Assembly: GCF_002812085.1 (NCBI RefSeq)
Contig: NZ_NPDM01000003.1
Span: forward strand, 2,501 to 66,500
DNA: 64,000 bases
Direction: 5' to 3'
Source of the DNA: Leptospira levettii
GTDB lineage: Bacteria > Spirochaetota > Leptospiria > Leptospirales > Leptospiraceae
This document shows positions 51,432-59,998 of the stretch, piece after piece (position 1 is the first letter of the stretch; every line of letters begins with the position of its first letter). The position numbers were made by a program, and so were the translations under genes. The notes below the pieces were generated by a model. The model was given only the letters and a program-made list of their open reading frames with translations. It did no database searches and was not told the DNA's origin.

Positions 51432-52342
51432 TGACCTTCACCCCTCATCATTTTTTTTGCATGGAAAACAGCTGGTAAAATCGCAGTTAAACTCTCTCGT
51501 GCTCCGTTGCTACTCCCAGGTACAACAATGATTATCGTTTTTCCAATACTACCTGCAACTGATCTTGATAACATCGCAAATGGAGTTCTATCTTGACCGA
51601 ATGATCTCATGGTTTCAGCAATACCTGGAATTTCTTTATCAAACAACGGTTTGATGGTATCCGTTGTGTTATCTCTTGGGCCAAGACCTGTTCCGCCAGT
51701 TGTTATGATAATGTCTATTTTTTCTTTTGTCCAAGTAAGTATAGTTTGTTCAATTTCTTTAGGTTCATCGGGTACAATTTTGATTTCTAAAACTTGAACA
51801 CTTTCGTTGGTTAGAAGTTCGGCGATGATTTTGCCAGATCCATCTTCTTTTTTGCCATCAAAACATGAGTCCGAACAAACCAATATTTTTGCAGTTGATC
51901 CTTCTGCAAATTTTGTTATTTGTTTATCTGTTTTTCCACCTTTTTTCTCTAAGAGCCGAACATTTGAAATTTCCAATGATTTATCAATTGGTTTTAAAAG
52001 ATCATAAATGACAAGTGTAGCTACAGTCACACCTGTTAATGCTTCCATTTCGATTCCTGTTTTTCCTATGGATTTTGCTTGGGTAGTGATACGAACGGCA
52101 TTTTTGTCTTCCATGATTTCAAATTGAATCGAAAAGGAATCAATGGGAACTGGATGGCAATGCGGAATAAGGTCGGATGTTTTTTTTGCACCTAACAGGG
52201 CCGCTGCTTTTGCCACTTCAAACAAATCACCTTTTGGTAAAGTATTTGATTTGATCCTTTCTATGGTTTCTTTTTGGCAGTAGACAAAACCTTCCGCTTC
52301 TGCATACCGGAGAGTGGTTCTTTTTCCCGTGATATCATTCAT
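51428..52342 (-). CDS. fused MoaC - MoaB/MogA
   Basis: 304 residues in two parts. Residues 1-150 are MoaC (cyclic pyranopterin phosphate synthase), with KKTSDLIPHCHPVPI and the active region KTGIEMEALTGVTVATLVIYDL. Residues about 150-304 are MoaB/MogA (molybdopterin adenylyltransferase), with KILVCSDSCFDG, TTGGTGLGPRDNTTD, and LPAVFHAKKM at the end. The one protein thus covers the second and a late step of Moco synthesis. No separate moaC is seen in the moaA operon, so this is the only copy in the window. It overlaps moeA by four bases and lies nine bases after cobA. Confidence 0.92.
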   Translation of the reverse strand: MNDITGKRTTLRYAEAEGFVYCQKETIERIKSNTLPKGDLFEVAKAAALLGAKKTSDLIPHCHPVPIDSFSIQFEIMEDKNAVRITTQAKSIGKTGIEMEALTGVTVATLVIYDLLKPIDKSLEISNVRLLEKKGGKTDKQITKFAEGSTAKILVCSDSCFDGKKEDGSGKIIAELLTNESVQVLEIKIVPDEPKEIEQTILTWTKEKIDIIITTGGTGLGPRDNTTDTIKPLFDKEIPGIAETMRSFGQDRTPFAMLSRSVAGSIGKTIIIVVPGSSNGARESLTAILPAVFHAKKMMRGEGH

Positions 52343-52351
52343 TCCTATCCC

Positions 52352-53143
52352 TTATATTGGAGATAGAATGGAAGCACAGCCATTTTTTAATGATTTTATT
52401 TCTTCATAAAATCGAACAATCTCGCCAATGACGATGATTGCAGGTGACTTGACTTTGTTTTCTTCTACAATGGACTCAATTGTTTCCAGATTCCCTGTAA
52501 AAACACGTTCCGATTCTAAGGTGGCGTTTTGAATCACAGCCATTTTTGTATCTTTTGAATTCCCTGAATTGATAAGTTCGGAAACTATCGGTCCAAGCGA
52601 ATTTAAACCCATATAAATGATAATGGTTTTTCCGATACAGTTTAAGTTCTGAAAAGAATCAGAGTTTACGCCGTCTTTTTTGTGGCCTGATAAAAATAAT
52701 ATTTCCCTTGCATAATCTCTATGTGTTAATGGAGAGCCAAGTGAAGCGGCAACACCCGAAGCTGTTGTGATTCCTGCAACAATTTCACATTGGATTCCGT
52801 CTCGGAGAAGGGATAAAACTTCTTCGCCGACTCTACCAAAAATTGAAGGATCTCCACCTTTTAATCTAACTACTGTATGATGCTCATGTGTTGCTTGGAT
52901 GAGTTTTTGATTGATTTCATCTTGTAGACAACTATGAATTCCCAATCGTTTCCCTACATATACCATTTGAATCCTTTTCCTACACACTCCTAGGATCCGA
53001 GGAGAAACTAAATCATCATAAAAAACAATATCTGCTTTTCTCAGTATTTTTAATGCTTTGATGGTGAGTAACTCTGGGTCTCCAGGTCCTGCGCCCACAA
53101 GGAATACTTTCCCTCGTTTTTCATTTGTAAAAGTGGCATTCAT
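52352..53143 (-). CDS. cobA: uroporphyrinogen-III C-methyltransferase
   Basis: 263 residues with SUMT signatures GAGPGDPELLTIKAL, RLKGGDPSIFGRVGEE, and GITTASGVAASLGSPLTHR. It makes precorrin-2, from which sirohaem for the nitrite reductase next to it is formed. The oxidation/chelation domain of CysG is absent, so the later steps are done elsewhere. It overlaps nirD by four bases. Confidence 0.92.
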   Translation of the reverse strand: MNATFTNEKRGKVFLVGAGPGDPELLTIKALKILRKADIVFYDDLVSPRILGVCRKRIQMVYVGKRLGIHSCLQDEINQKLIQATHEHHTVVRLKGGDPSIFGRVGEEVLSLLRDGIQCEIVAGITTASGVAASLGSPLTHRDYAREILFLSGHKKDGVNSDSFQNLNCIGKTIIIYMGLNSLGPIVSELINSGNSKDTKMAVIQNATLESERVFTGNLETIESIVEENKVKSPAIIVIGEIVRFYEEIKSLKNGCASILSPI

Positions 53144-53526
53144 GGTGAGACACCTAGTTGACGAAGTAAGTTTGATTCAATTTCTAAATAAACAGAACCA
53201 TTTTCTACGATGACAGTATATAAATTTACTTTTAGGTTATCGTCATTCAAACACTCACCCGATTGAAGTGAAAAGTTTCGTTTATGAAGAGGACAAACTA
53301 CTTTTGGTTCCCCATTATTATCTCCAAGTATACCTCGAGATAAAACCATATCACCTGTGTGGGGGCATGCGTTATCACATGCATACCATTCATTTCTAGA
53401 CTCAAAGTAAAAAATGGCAATTTGTTTGTTTCCGATTTTTGCACTAACACCACCTTCTTTTTCAAAGTCTGAAACTGGGCCAATCAATACTTTTTCTTTT
53501 GTATTTTGATTCGATAACATGATCAT
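53140..53526 (-). CDS. nirD: nitrite reductase small subunit with complete Rieske motif
   Basis: 128 residues of the Rieske fold. The cluster ligands are complete: C-x-H (CPH in CDNACPHTGD) and C-x2-H (CPLHKRNF). The protein should carry electrons to or within NirB. It sits between nirB (gap seven bases) and cobA. Confidence 0.88.
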   Translation of the reverse strand: MIMLSNQNTKEKVLIGPVSDFEKEGGVSAKIGNKQIAIFYFESRNEWYACDNACPHTGDMVLSRGILGDNNGEPKVVCPLHKRNFSLQSGECLNDDNLKVNLYTVIVENGSVYLEIESNLLRQLGVSP

Positions 53527-53533
53527 ATCTCCT

Positions 53534-56053
53534 TTATGTTTTAACTAGGTCTTTTTCAACCCAATCCACTGGCCTAATTTGACCACGTTCCTCTGTGAAT
53601 TGAATGTTAGGATCTGTTTCGTTACTATTGACAAAGTGTTTGAATTTTTTTTGTTTTTCAGGATCTTCGACAACATCTTTCCATTCACAATGATAAGTAT
53701 TTACTAGATGTTTCATTTCTTCATCTAACTGTGAATTGATTCCAAGGCGATCATTGATCACAACATCTTTCAAATACTCAATTCCACCTTCTAACTGCTC
53801 AAGCCATGTAGAAGTCCTCATCAATTTATCAGCTGTTCTGATATAAAACATCATATAACGATCAATATACTTGATGCATGTATCTTCATCCAAATCTTCA
53901 GCGAAAAGAATCGCATGTTTTGGATTGACGCCACCATTTCCACCGATGTATAAATTCCATCCTCTTTCGGTTGCGATGATACCAAAATCCTTACCACGAG
54001 CTTCTGCGCATTCACGAATACAACCAGATACACCACACTTTAATTTATGAGGAGCACGTATTCCTTTATAACGTTCCTCTAGTTTGATGGCAAATGAGGT
54101 ACTGTCCTGTACACCGAATCGACACCAAGTAGAACCAACACAACTTTTGACTGTTCGCATTGATTTTCCGTAAGCATGTCCACTTTCGAAACCATGTTCC
54201 ACCAAATCCTTCCAGATAGATGGAAGTTGGTCAATCCTAGCACCTAACAAATCAATGCGTTGTCCACCTGTGATTTTACAGTACAGATTGTACTTTTTTG
54301 CTACATCACCGATGACAATGAGTTTATCCGGAGTGATTTCTCCGCCTGGAATCCTTGGCACTACTGAATATGTGCCTCCTCTTTGGATGTTGGCTAAATA
54401 CTTATCGTTTGTGTCTTGGATTTCTCTATGTTTTAAAATTGGTTCATTCCAAATACTTGCAATGATGGAAGCAACTGCAGGTTTACAAATCTCACAACCA
54501 TTTCCTTTCCCTATTTCTTTGATCACATCTGGAAACGTTTTTAATGATTTAACTTTGATTACTTGGTAAAGTTCTTTTCTTGAAAATTTAAAGTGTTCGC
54601 AAAGGTGTTCAGTGACCACTTTCCCCTGTGTTTTTAGTTCTGCTTTGAGTATAGAATTAACTTGAGGTAAACACCCACCACATCCACTCCCTGCCTTTGA
54701 ACAATTTTTAAGACTTGTGATATCAGAACATTCCTTCTCTCGGATGGCTGTTAAGATATCGCCTTTAGAAACATTATTGCAGGAACAAATTTTTGCTTCA
54801 TCTGGAAGAGTATCTGCTCCAAAAAGATTTTCAGAAGAAACAGACCCAACAATTAATGTTTCTGGTTCCTCTGGTAATTCCATTTTGTTGAGGTAAAAAG
54901 ACAATAGATTACCATAAGCCTTTGCATCCCCAACAAGGATTCCACCGAGTAAATACTTTCCATCTGGAGATATGACAAGTTTTTTATAAACTCCACTTCT
55001 TGGATTTTTAAAAACGATAGGTATATGTTCATTTTGTCCTAGTGCATCTCCAAAAGAGGCGACCTCTACACCAATTAACTTTAGCTTAGTGGATAGATCA
55101 GATCCAGAATATACCTTTGGTTTATTCCCTGGGCTACAAAGATTAAACGCTAATGTTTCTGCCATCTCGTAACCGGGAGCTACAAGACCGTAAATAAAAT
55201 TTCTGTGGAGTGCTACTTCACCAATAGCATAAATTCCATAAACATTGGTTCCCATGCCATCATCAACAATGATACCACCACGTTCACCAACGGAGATACC
55301 TGCTTCTTTTGCCAATTCATCTCTTGGGCGAATCCCCGCTGATACAATTAATAAATCGAAATCTAAGGTCCCACCATCTTTAAAGGCAAAACCTTCTATT
55401 TTTTTCTCACCTAAAACTCTTTCTGTTTGTTTGTTTAAATGGATTTCAACACCAATTTCTTCAATTTTTGATTTTAAGATGGCAGCTCCACCATCGTCCA
55501 ATTGGCGAGGCATCAGTCTAGGTGCAAATTCAATGACATGGGTTTCTTTCCCTAAATCAACAAGTGCCTTCGCTGCTTCTAATCCAAGTAAACCTCCACC
55601 AAGCACTGCTGCCTTTTTTATTTTTTTACTATATTCTAATGTTTCTTCTAAATCTTCAATGGTTCTGTATACAAAAACTCCTTCTTTGTCTAAACCTTCA
55701 AGAGGTGGGATAAAAGGAGATGAACCTGTTGCAAAAATCAATTCATCAAATTCTAATTCTGTACCTAAACTTGTGACTAGTTTTCTCCGTACAGTATCTA
55801 ACGATACAGCAGGTTCTGATAATAATAATTTGATTCCGTTACTTCGATACCAATCAGGGGAAGAAAGGTATAATGAATCAGCAGAGCGATTGGCAAAATA
55901 TTCTGAAAGATGTACGCGGTCATAAGCGCGTCTTGGTTCTTCACCGAGGACCGTGATTTCAAATTTGTCAGTCCCACCGTATTCTACGAGTTTTTCACAG
56001 AACCTGTGACCCACCATACCATTTCCAATAACAACTAACTTCCGCTTGATCAT
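53534..56053 (-). CDS. nirB: assimilatory nitrite reductase (NADH) large subunit
   Basis: 839 residues, normal NirB length. An N-terminal FAD/NAD module (1-~400; KLVVIGNGMVGHRF, GGGLLGLEAAKAL, YAIGEVALHRNFIYG) is followed by two BFD-like [2Fe-2S] segments (CSCNNVSKGD, GSGCGGCLPQVNS; GNGCEICKPAVAS). Then come the sirohaem [4Fe-4S] domains with C-x5-C (CVGSTWC) and C-x3-C (SGCIRECAEA). It reduces nitrite to ammonium with NADH. The operon runs nirB-nirD-cobA-moaCB-moeA, coupling the enzyme to sirohaem and Moco supply. Confidence 0.94.
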   Translation of the reverse strand: MIKRKLVVIGNGMVGHRFCEKLVEYGGTDKFEITVLGEEPRRAYDRVHLSEYFANRSADSLYLSSPDWYRSNGIKLLLSEPAVSLDTVRRKLVTSLGTELEFDELIFATGSSPFIPPLEGLDKEGVFVYRTIEDLEETLEYSKKIKKAAVLGGGLLGLEAAKALVDLGKETHVIEFAPRLMPRQLDDGGAAILKSKIEEIGVEIHLNKQTERVLGEKKIEGFAFKDGGTLDFDLLIVSAGIRPRDELAKEAGISVGERGGIIVDDGMGTNVYGIYAIGEVALHRNFIYGLVAPGYEMAETLAFNLCSPGNKPKVYSGSDLSTKLKLIGVEVASFGDALGQNEHIPIVFKNPRSGVYKKLVISPDGKYLLGGILVGDAKAYGNLLSFYLNKMELPEEPETLIVGSVSSENLFGADTLPDEAKICSCNNVSKGDILTAIREKECSDITSLKNCSKAGSGCGGCLPQVNSILKAELKTQGKVVTEHLCEHFKFSRKELYQVIKVKSLKTFPDVIKEIGKGNGCEICKPAVASIIASIWNEPILKHREIQDTNDKYLANIQRGGTYSVVPRIPGGEITPDKLIVIGDVAKKYNLYCKITGGQRIDLLGARIDQLPSIWKDLVEHGFESGHAYGKSMRTVKSCVGSTWCRFGVQDSTSFAIKLEERYKGIRAPHKLKCGVSGCIRECAEARGKDFGIIATERGWNLYIGGNGGVNPKHAILFAEDLDEDTCIKYIDRYMMFYIRTADKLMRTSTWLEQLEGGIEYLKDVVINDRLGINSQLDEEMKHLVNTYHCEWKDVVEDPEKQKKFKHFVNSNETDPNIQFTEERGQIRPVDWVEKDLVKT

Positions 56054-56117
56054 GACTTTACCTAACCCAGAAATCGAAACTAAAGTTACCAGTCGCGATA
56101 ACTTTCTATTGTTTTAT

Positions 56118-56130
56118 GCACGAAGTGTAC
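56118..56130. promoter_or_regulatory. GCAC-N5-GTAC motif upstream of nirB
   Basis: GCACGAAGTGTAC, 65-77 bases before the nirB start; on the reverse strand it reads GTAC-N5-GTGC. It is the weakest of the five copies. Confidence 0.4.
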
Positions 56131-56189
56131 CTATGAAAGGCATCTAGTTTAAAAAAAGGTCTTATTCAGAAAAGATCCGTAGGATATTT

Positions 56190-56202
56190 GTACAAAATGT
56201 CC
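56190..56202. promoter_or_regulatory. GTAC-N5-GTCC motif
   Basis: GTACAAAATGTCC, 137-149 bases before nirB. It matches the copy at 50081-50093 in its half sites. Confidence 0.5.
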
Positions 56203-56325
56203 AATATTTGTTAGAATATTCGAAATCCTTTATAAAAAAGAGAAAAAGAAACATCTTGGTTAAACAATTCTTTCGGTTGGTTCGGATTTGGAGTTGTTTC
56301 GTTTTGTGAATCTAGCAGCAAAATG

Positions 56326-56340
56326 TGTACAATACGTACG
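56326..56340. promoter_or_regulatory. TGTAC-N5-GTACG motif
   Basis: TGTACAATACGTACG, 133-147 bases before the nitrate reductase start, with flanks like the copy at 50209-50223 (ATG before, then AAATGAT after). Confidence 0.55.
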
Positions 56341-56472
56341 AAATGATCGTTTGTCTCTGAAAGGATTGTTACAATTGGTTGGATTTTATTGAGTTTTTAA
56401 GAATATTCCTCTTTGTGTAAGCATTTTTATGAAATTTTACGCATTTGGCATAAATATTGCTGACTTTCTTTT

Positions 56473-59400
56473 GTGCAAACTACAGAAACCTATCCTTCTA
56501 CGTGCTCTTATTGTGGTGTTGGTTGTGGTGTCCTTGTCGAAAAATTAGAAAAAAATGAAATTCGAATCGAAGGGGACAAAGACCACCCAGCCAATTTGGG
56601 TTTACTTTGCTCGAAAGGGAGAAACCTACACTATACTGTGATGGATCGAAGCGACCGGATTTTGTTTCCGATGCAAAGGGTAAATAGAACTTCGGATCTT
56701 TCAAGAATTTCGTGGGATGAGGCTCTTGATGGAATTAGTGATAGGTTTAAACAAATTATCAGAACACATGGTCCAGATTCTGTTGGATTTTATGTATCAG
56801 GTCAATTATTAACAGAAGAATATTATATTATCAATAAATTAATCAAAGGTTTTATCGGAAGTAATAACATCGATACCAACTCTAGACTTTGTATGAGTTC
56901 TGCAGTTGTGGGGTACAAGATGGCGTTAGGTGAAGATAGTGTTCCCATTTCTTACGAGGACATTGAACTTGCTGATTGTTTCCTCATTGCGGGTGCAAAT
57001 CCAGCTTGGTGCCATCCTATTTTATTTAGAAGGATAGAAGCACAAAAGAAGAATTTTCCCAATACAAAACTCATTGTTGTAGATCCAAGAAAAACAGATA
57101 CATGCGAGGATGCAGATTTACATTTACAAATCCATCCTGGAACTGACATTTATCTCTTCCATGCAATTGCCAAAATTTTAATCGATCACAATTGGATCGA
57201 TAACGAGTTTATCGAATCTCATACAGAAGGTTTTGAAGGTTTAAATGTCTTTCTGAGGACGTTTGATTTACAGGAAGCTGCCAATATCTGTGGTATTCCT
57301 TTATATGAGATCGAGTTAGCAGCCAAATACATCCATGAGGCAAAAGGATTTTTGTCATTATGGGCAATGGGATTGAACCAAAGTGTGATTGGTGTGAATA
57401 AAAATTTAGCGTTGCTCAATTTATCTCTGATTACAGGCAAAATTGGAAAACCAGGATCTGGACCTTTTTCTTTGACTGGCCAACCAAATGCAATGGGTGG
57501 AAGGGAAGTTGGTGGGCTTTGTAATTTATTGCCTGCGCACCGTGACCTGAGTAATCCAAATCATCGCAAGGAAGTAGAAAGATTTTGGAACATTACTGAA
57601 GATACAATACAGAGTAAACCAGGGTATACTGCGGTTGAAATGTTTGAAAATCTAAAATCTGGAAAAATGAAAGCAATTTGGATCATATGTACGAATCCCA
57701 CTACGAGTTTGCCGGATGCGAGGATGGTAGAACAAGGGTTACGTGAGTCAGAACTTGTAATTGTACAGGATATTTCCATGAGTTCTGCAGCTATCCCCTA
57801 TGCTGATTATGTATTACCGGCAGCAGGTTGGGCTGAAAAACAAGGTACAATGACAAACTCAGATCGCAGAGTGACTTACTTATCTAAAATTATGGAACCT
57901 CCAGGGGAAGCGATGGCTGATACTTGGATCATCCAAAAGTTTGCAACCAGAATGGGTTTTGGTTCTTTTTTCTCATACAAATCAGAAGAAGATGTATTTT
58001 TAGAACATTGTGCACTAACGGAAGGAACAAAAATAGATATTAGTGGATTAGATTATTCGATATTACAAAAAAAGAGATCAGTACAATGGCCATTCCCTAA
58101 AAATAGTGTAGATGGAACTCCTCGATTATTTACTGATCATATTTTTTATCGTCCAAATGGCAAAGCTAAGATTTTTGATGTCATACCAGAAGATACATCA
58201 GAAAAAACATCCGAAGCATATCCTTTGATCCTCACTACAGGTAGAATCAGAGACCAGTGGCATACCATGACTCGAACAGGAAAAGTGCGAAAACTCATGG
58301 AACACAAATCAGAGCCTTACCTTGAAATCCATCCAACAGATGCGAATGTTGTAGGTGTGATTGATGGTGGTATTGTTGAAGTTCTGAATGATAGAGGAAG
58401 TGTTCGTGTGAAGGCGAAACTCACAGATTCCATCAAAAAAGGAACTGTATTTTTACCGATGCATTGGGGGAAAAAAAATAAAAATGATGCCTTCAGAGCT
58501 AATAATTTAACGAACAAAGAGTATGACCCTTTTTCTAAACAACCTGGGTTCAAGATTTCAGCAGTTAAGGTAATTCCATATGCAAAAGAAAGAGAAAAAA
58601 TTCTGATCATTGGCGGTGGCAATAGTACCTCCGCCTTTATCAAACATTACAAAGAGCTTTGCCCAGATGATGAAATCACTGTTTTATGTAAGGAAGAAAA
58701 TCCGCTATACAATCGAATTTTATTACCAGACTTTATCAGCGGTGAAAAAGAATTTATAGAGTTGGCAAGTGTTAGTGTAGAAGAAGTAGAAAATTGGGAG
58801 ATTGAGTTACATACTTCAACCACTGTAACAGAAATTTTACCAGAAGCTAAAATTGTTAAGGATTCATTGGGAAATGTTCATTCCTATAACAAACTCATCA
58901 TCGCAACAGGAAGTAGTCCTCAAATTCCAAAATCGATTTCCCAATCAATGGTGGGTGTGTTTAGTTTAAGAGCAAAAACGGATGCTGATAAAATCAAAGG
59001 TTTTTTTGTCCCTGATTCATACGCCTTAATTGTTGGGGGTGGATTACTTGGATTAGAACTTGCTTCTGCGCTTAAGTCACTAGGTGTCAAAGTGTCAGTT
59101 CTAGTCAGAACAAATCGATTGATGTCCAAACAACTGGATGCCGTTGCTTGTGAGATTTTGAAAGAGGAAATTGAGAGCCGTGGAATAGAAGTTATATTCA
59201 ATTCAGAAATCAAAAAAGTTCATGGATACGATCGAGTATCTTATGTTGAATTAAAAGATGGTAAAAAACTTTATCCTGATGGAATTGTTTATGCAATGGG
59301 AACAAGTCCAAATTTGGTTTTAGCAAAAGAGATGGGTATCGACATTGGAGAAGGTATCAAAGTAAACGAATTTTTACAAACATCAGATCCTGATATTTAT

Positions 59401-59982
59401 GCAATTGGTGAAGTCGCCGAACATACATCAGGTGTTTATGGAACTGTGCTTGCCGCCGAAGAACAGGCAAAAGTAGCAGCAAACCACATTTATGGTTACC
59501 AGTTCCAAATATATTCTGGATCTTTACATTCGAATTTATTAAAAATTCCAGGTTTAGAACTTGTTTCCCTCCGTTTACCAGGCATTCAATTTGAGAATTT
59601 GACAGATGAATATGAAGAAATCGTTTTCCTCGATCGAAAAAAGCATAAATACAAAAAATGTATCGTAAAAGGTGACAAACTAGTTGGCGCCATTCTTGTT
59701 GGAGATAAATCGGAATTTGTAGAATATAAAAATCTGATCGCTTCAGGTTTAGAGTTAGGAGAGAAACGAAACCAACTTTTATCTAGCATATCATCCGCCA
59801 AACCGCCGAAAGGTGCTTTGGTTTGCTCCTGTAATGGTGTTGGAAAAGGTAATATCGAGGATGAAATTCTTTGTGGCGCCAAAAATTTGACAGAAGTGAT
59901 GGAAAAAACTGGAGCAGGGACTGGTTGTGGAAGTTGCAGACCTGAAGTGAATCAGATCATAAAAAATCTGATCTCAAAATGA
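56473..59982 (+). CDS. assimilatory nitrate reductase fused to NirB-like flavin and BFD domains
   Basis: 1169 residues. Residues 1-~690 are a NasA/NapA-type molybdopterin subunit: a [4Fe-4S] cluster at Cys11, Cys14, Cys18 and Cys46, the molybdenum ligand Cys140 (SRLCMSS), and the TGQPNAMGGREVGG and WHTMTRTGK loops. Residues ~705-1075 are a FAD/NAD(P) module like the front of NirB (LIIGGGNSTSAFI, IVGGGLLGLELASAL, YAIGEVAEH). Residues ~1110-1165 are a BFD [2Fe-2S] domain (CSCNGVGKGN, GCGSCRPEVNQ). One chain can thus take electrons from NAD(P)H to nitrate. The start is a GTG at 56473, because no ATG occurs before the cluster. It is divergent from nirB. Confidence 0.92.
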   Translation: MQTTETYPSTCSYCGVGCGVLVEKLEKNEIRIEGDKDHPANLGLLCSKGRNLHYTVMDRSDRILFPMQRVNRTSDLSRISWDEALDGISDRFKQIIRTHGPDSVGFYVSGQLLTEEYYIINKLIKGFIGSNNIDTNSRLCMSSAVVGYKMALGEDSVPISYEDIELADCFLIAGANPAWCHPILFRRIEAQKKNFPNTKLIVVDPRKTDTCEDADLHLQIHPGTDIYLFHAIAKILIDHNWIDNEFIESHTEGFEGLNVFLRTFDLQEAANICGIPLYEIELAAKYIHEAKGFLSLWAMGLNQSVIGVNKNLALLNLSLITGKIGKPGSGPFSLTGQPNAMGGREVGGLCNLLPAHRDLSNPNHRKEVERFWNITEDTIQSKPGYTAVEMFENLKSGKMKAIWIICTNPTTSLPDARMVEQGLRESELVIVQDISMSSAAIPYADYVLPAAGWAEKQGTMTNSDRRVTYLSKIMEPPGEAMADTWIIQKFATRMGFGSFFSYKSEEDVFLEHCALTEGTKIDISGLDYSILQKKRSVQWPFPKNSVDGTPRLFTDHIFYRPNGKAKIFDVIPEDTSEKTSEAYPLILTTGRIRDQWHTMTRTGKVRKLMEHKSEPYLEIHPTDANVVGVIDGGIVEVLNDRGSVRVKAKLTDSIKKGTVFLPMHWGKKNKNDAFRANNLTNKEYDPFSKQPGFKISAVKVIPYAKEREKILIIGGGNSTSAFIKHYKELCPDDEITVLCKEENPLYNRILLPDFISGEKEFIELASVSVEEVENWEIELHTSTTVTEILPEAKIVKDSLGNVHSYNKLIIATGSSPQIPKSISQSMVGVFSLRAKTDADKIKGFFVPDSYALIVGGGLLGLELASALKSLGVKVSVLVRTNRLMSKQLDAVACEILKEEIESRGIEVIFNSEIKKVHGYDRVSYVELKDGKKLYPDGIVYAMGTSPNLVLAKEMGIDIGEGIKVNEFLQTSDPDIYAIGEVAEHTSGVYGTVLAAEEQAKVAANHIYGYQFQIYSGSLHSNLLKIPGLELVSLRLPGIQFENLTDEYEEIVFLDRKKHKYKKCIVKGDKLVGAILVGDKSEFVEYKNLIASGLELGEKRNQLLSSISSAKPPKGALVCSCNGVGKGNIEDEILCGAKNLTEVMEKTGAGTGCGSCRPEVNQIIKNLISK

Positions 59983-59998
59983 TTTTCTAATAAAAATT

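Larger units (their letters stand above)
56054..56472. promoter_or_regulatory. divergent control region between nirB and the nitrate reductase gene
   Basis: 419 bases with three GTAC-N5-GTNC-like sites (56118-56130, 56190-56202 and 56326-56340) spread between the two starts. An AT-rich CATAAATATTG at 56449-56459 lies about 15 bases before the GTG start and could be the -10 of a near-leaderless transcript. No gene is seen here. Confidence 0.5.

Noticed and set aside
55245..55925. 226-codon open frame on the plus strand inside nirB
   Set aside because: It is antisense to a clear nirB reading frame. Its serine/proline-rich make-up is what the reverse of such codons gives, and there is no ribosome site.
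50209..56340. NtcA boxes (GTA-N8-TAC) in the nitrate promoters
   Set aside because: The sites have GTA-N7-TAC or no second TAC, and NtcA is cyanobacterial, so the resemblance is not enough.
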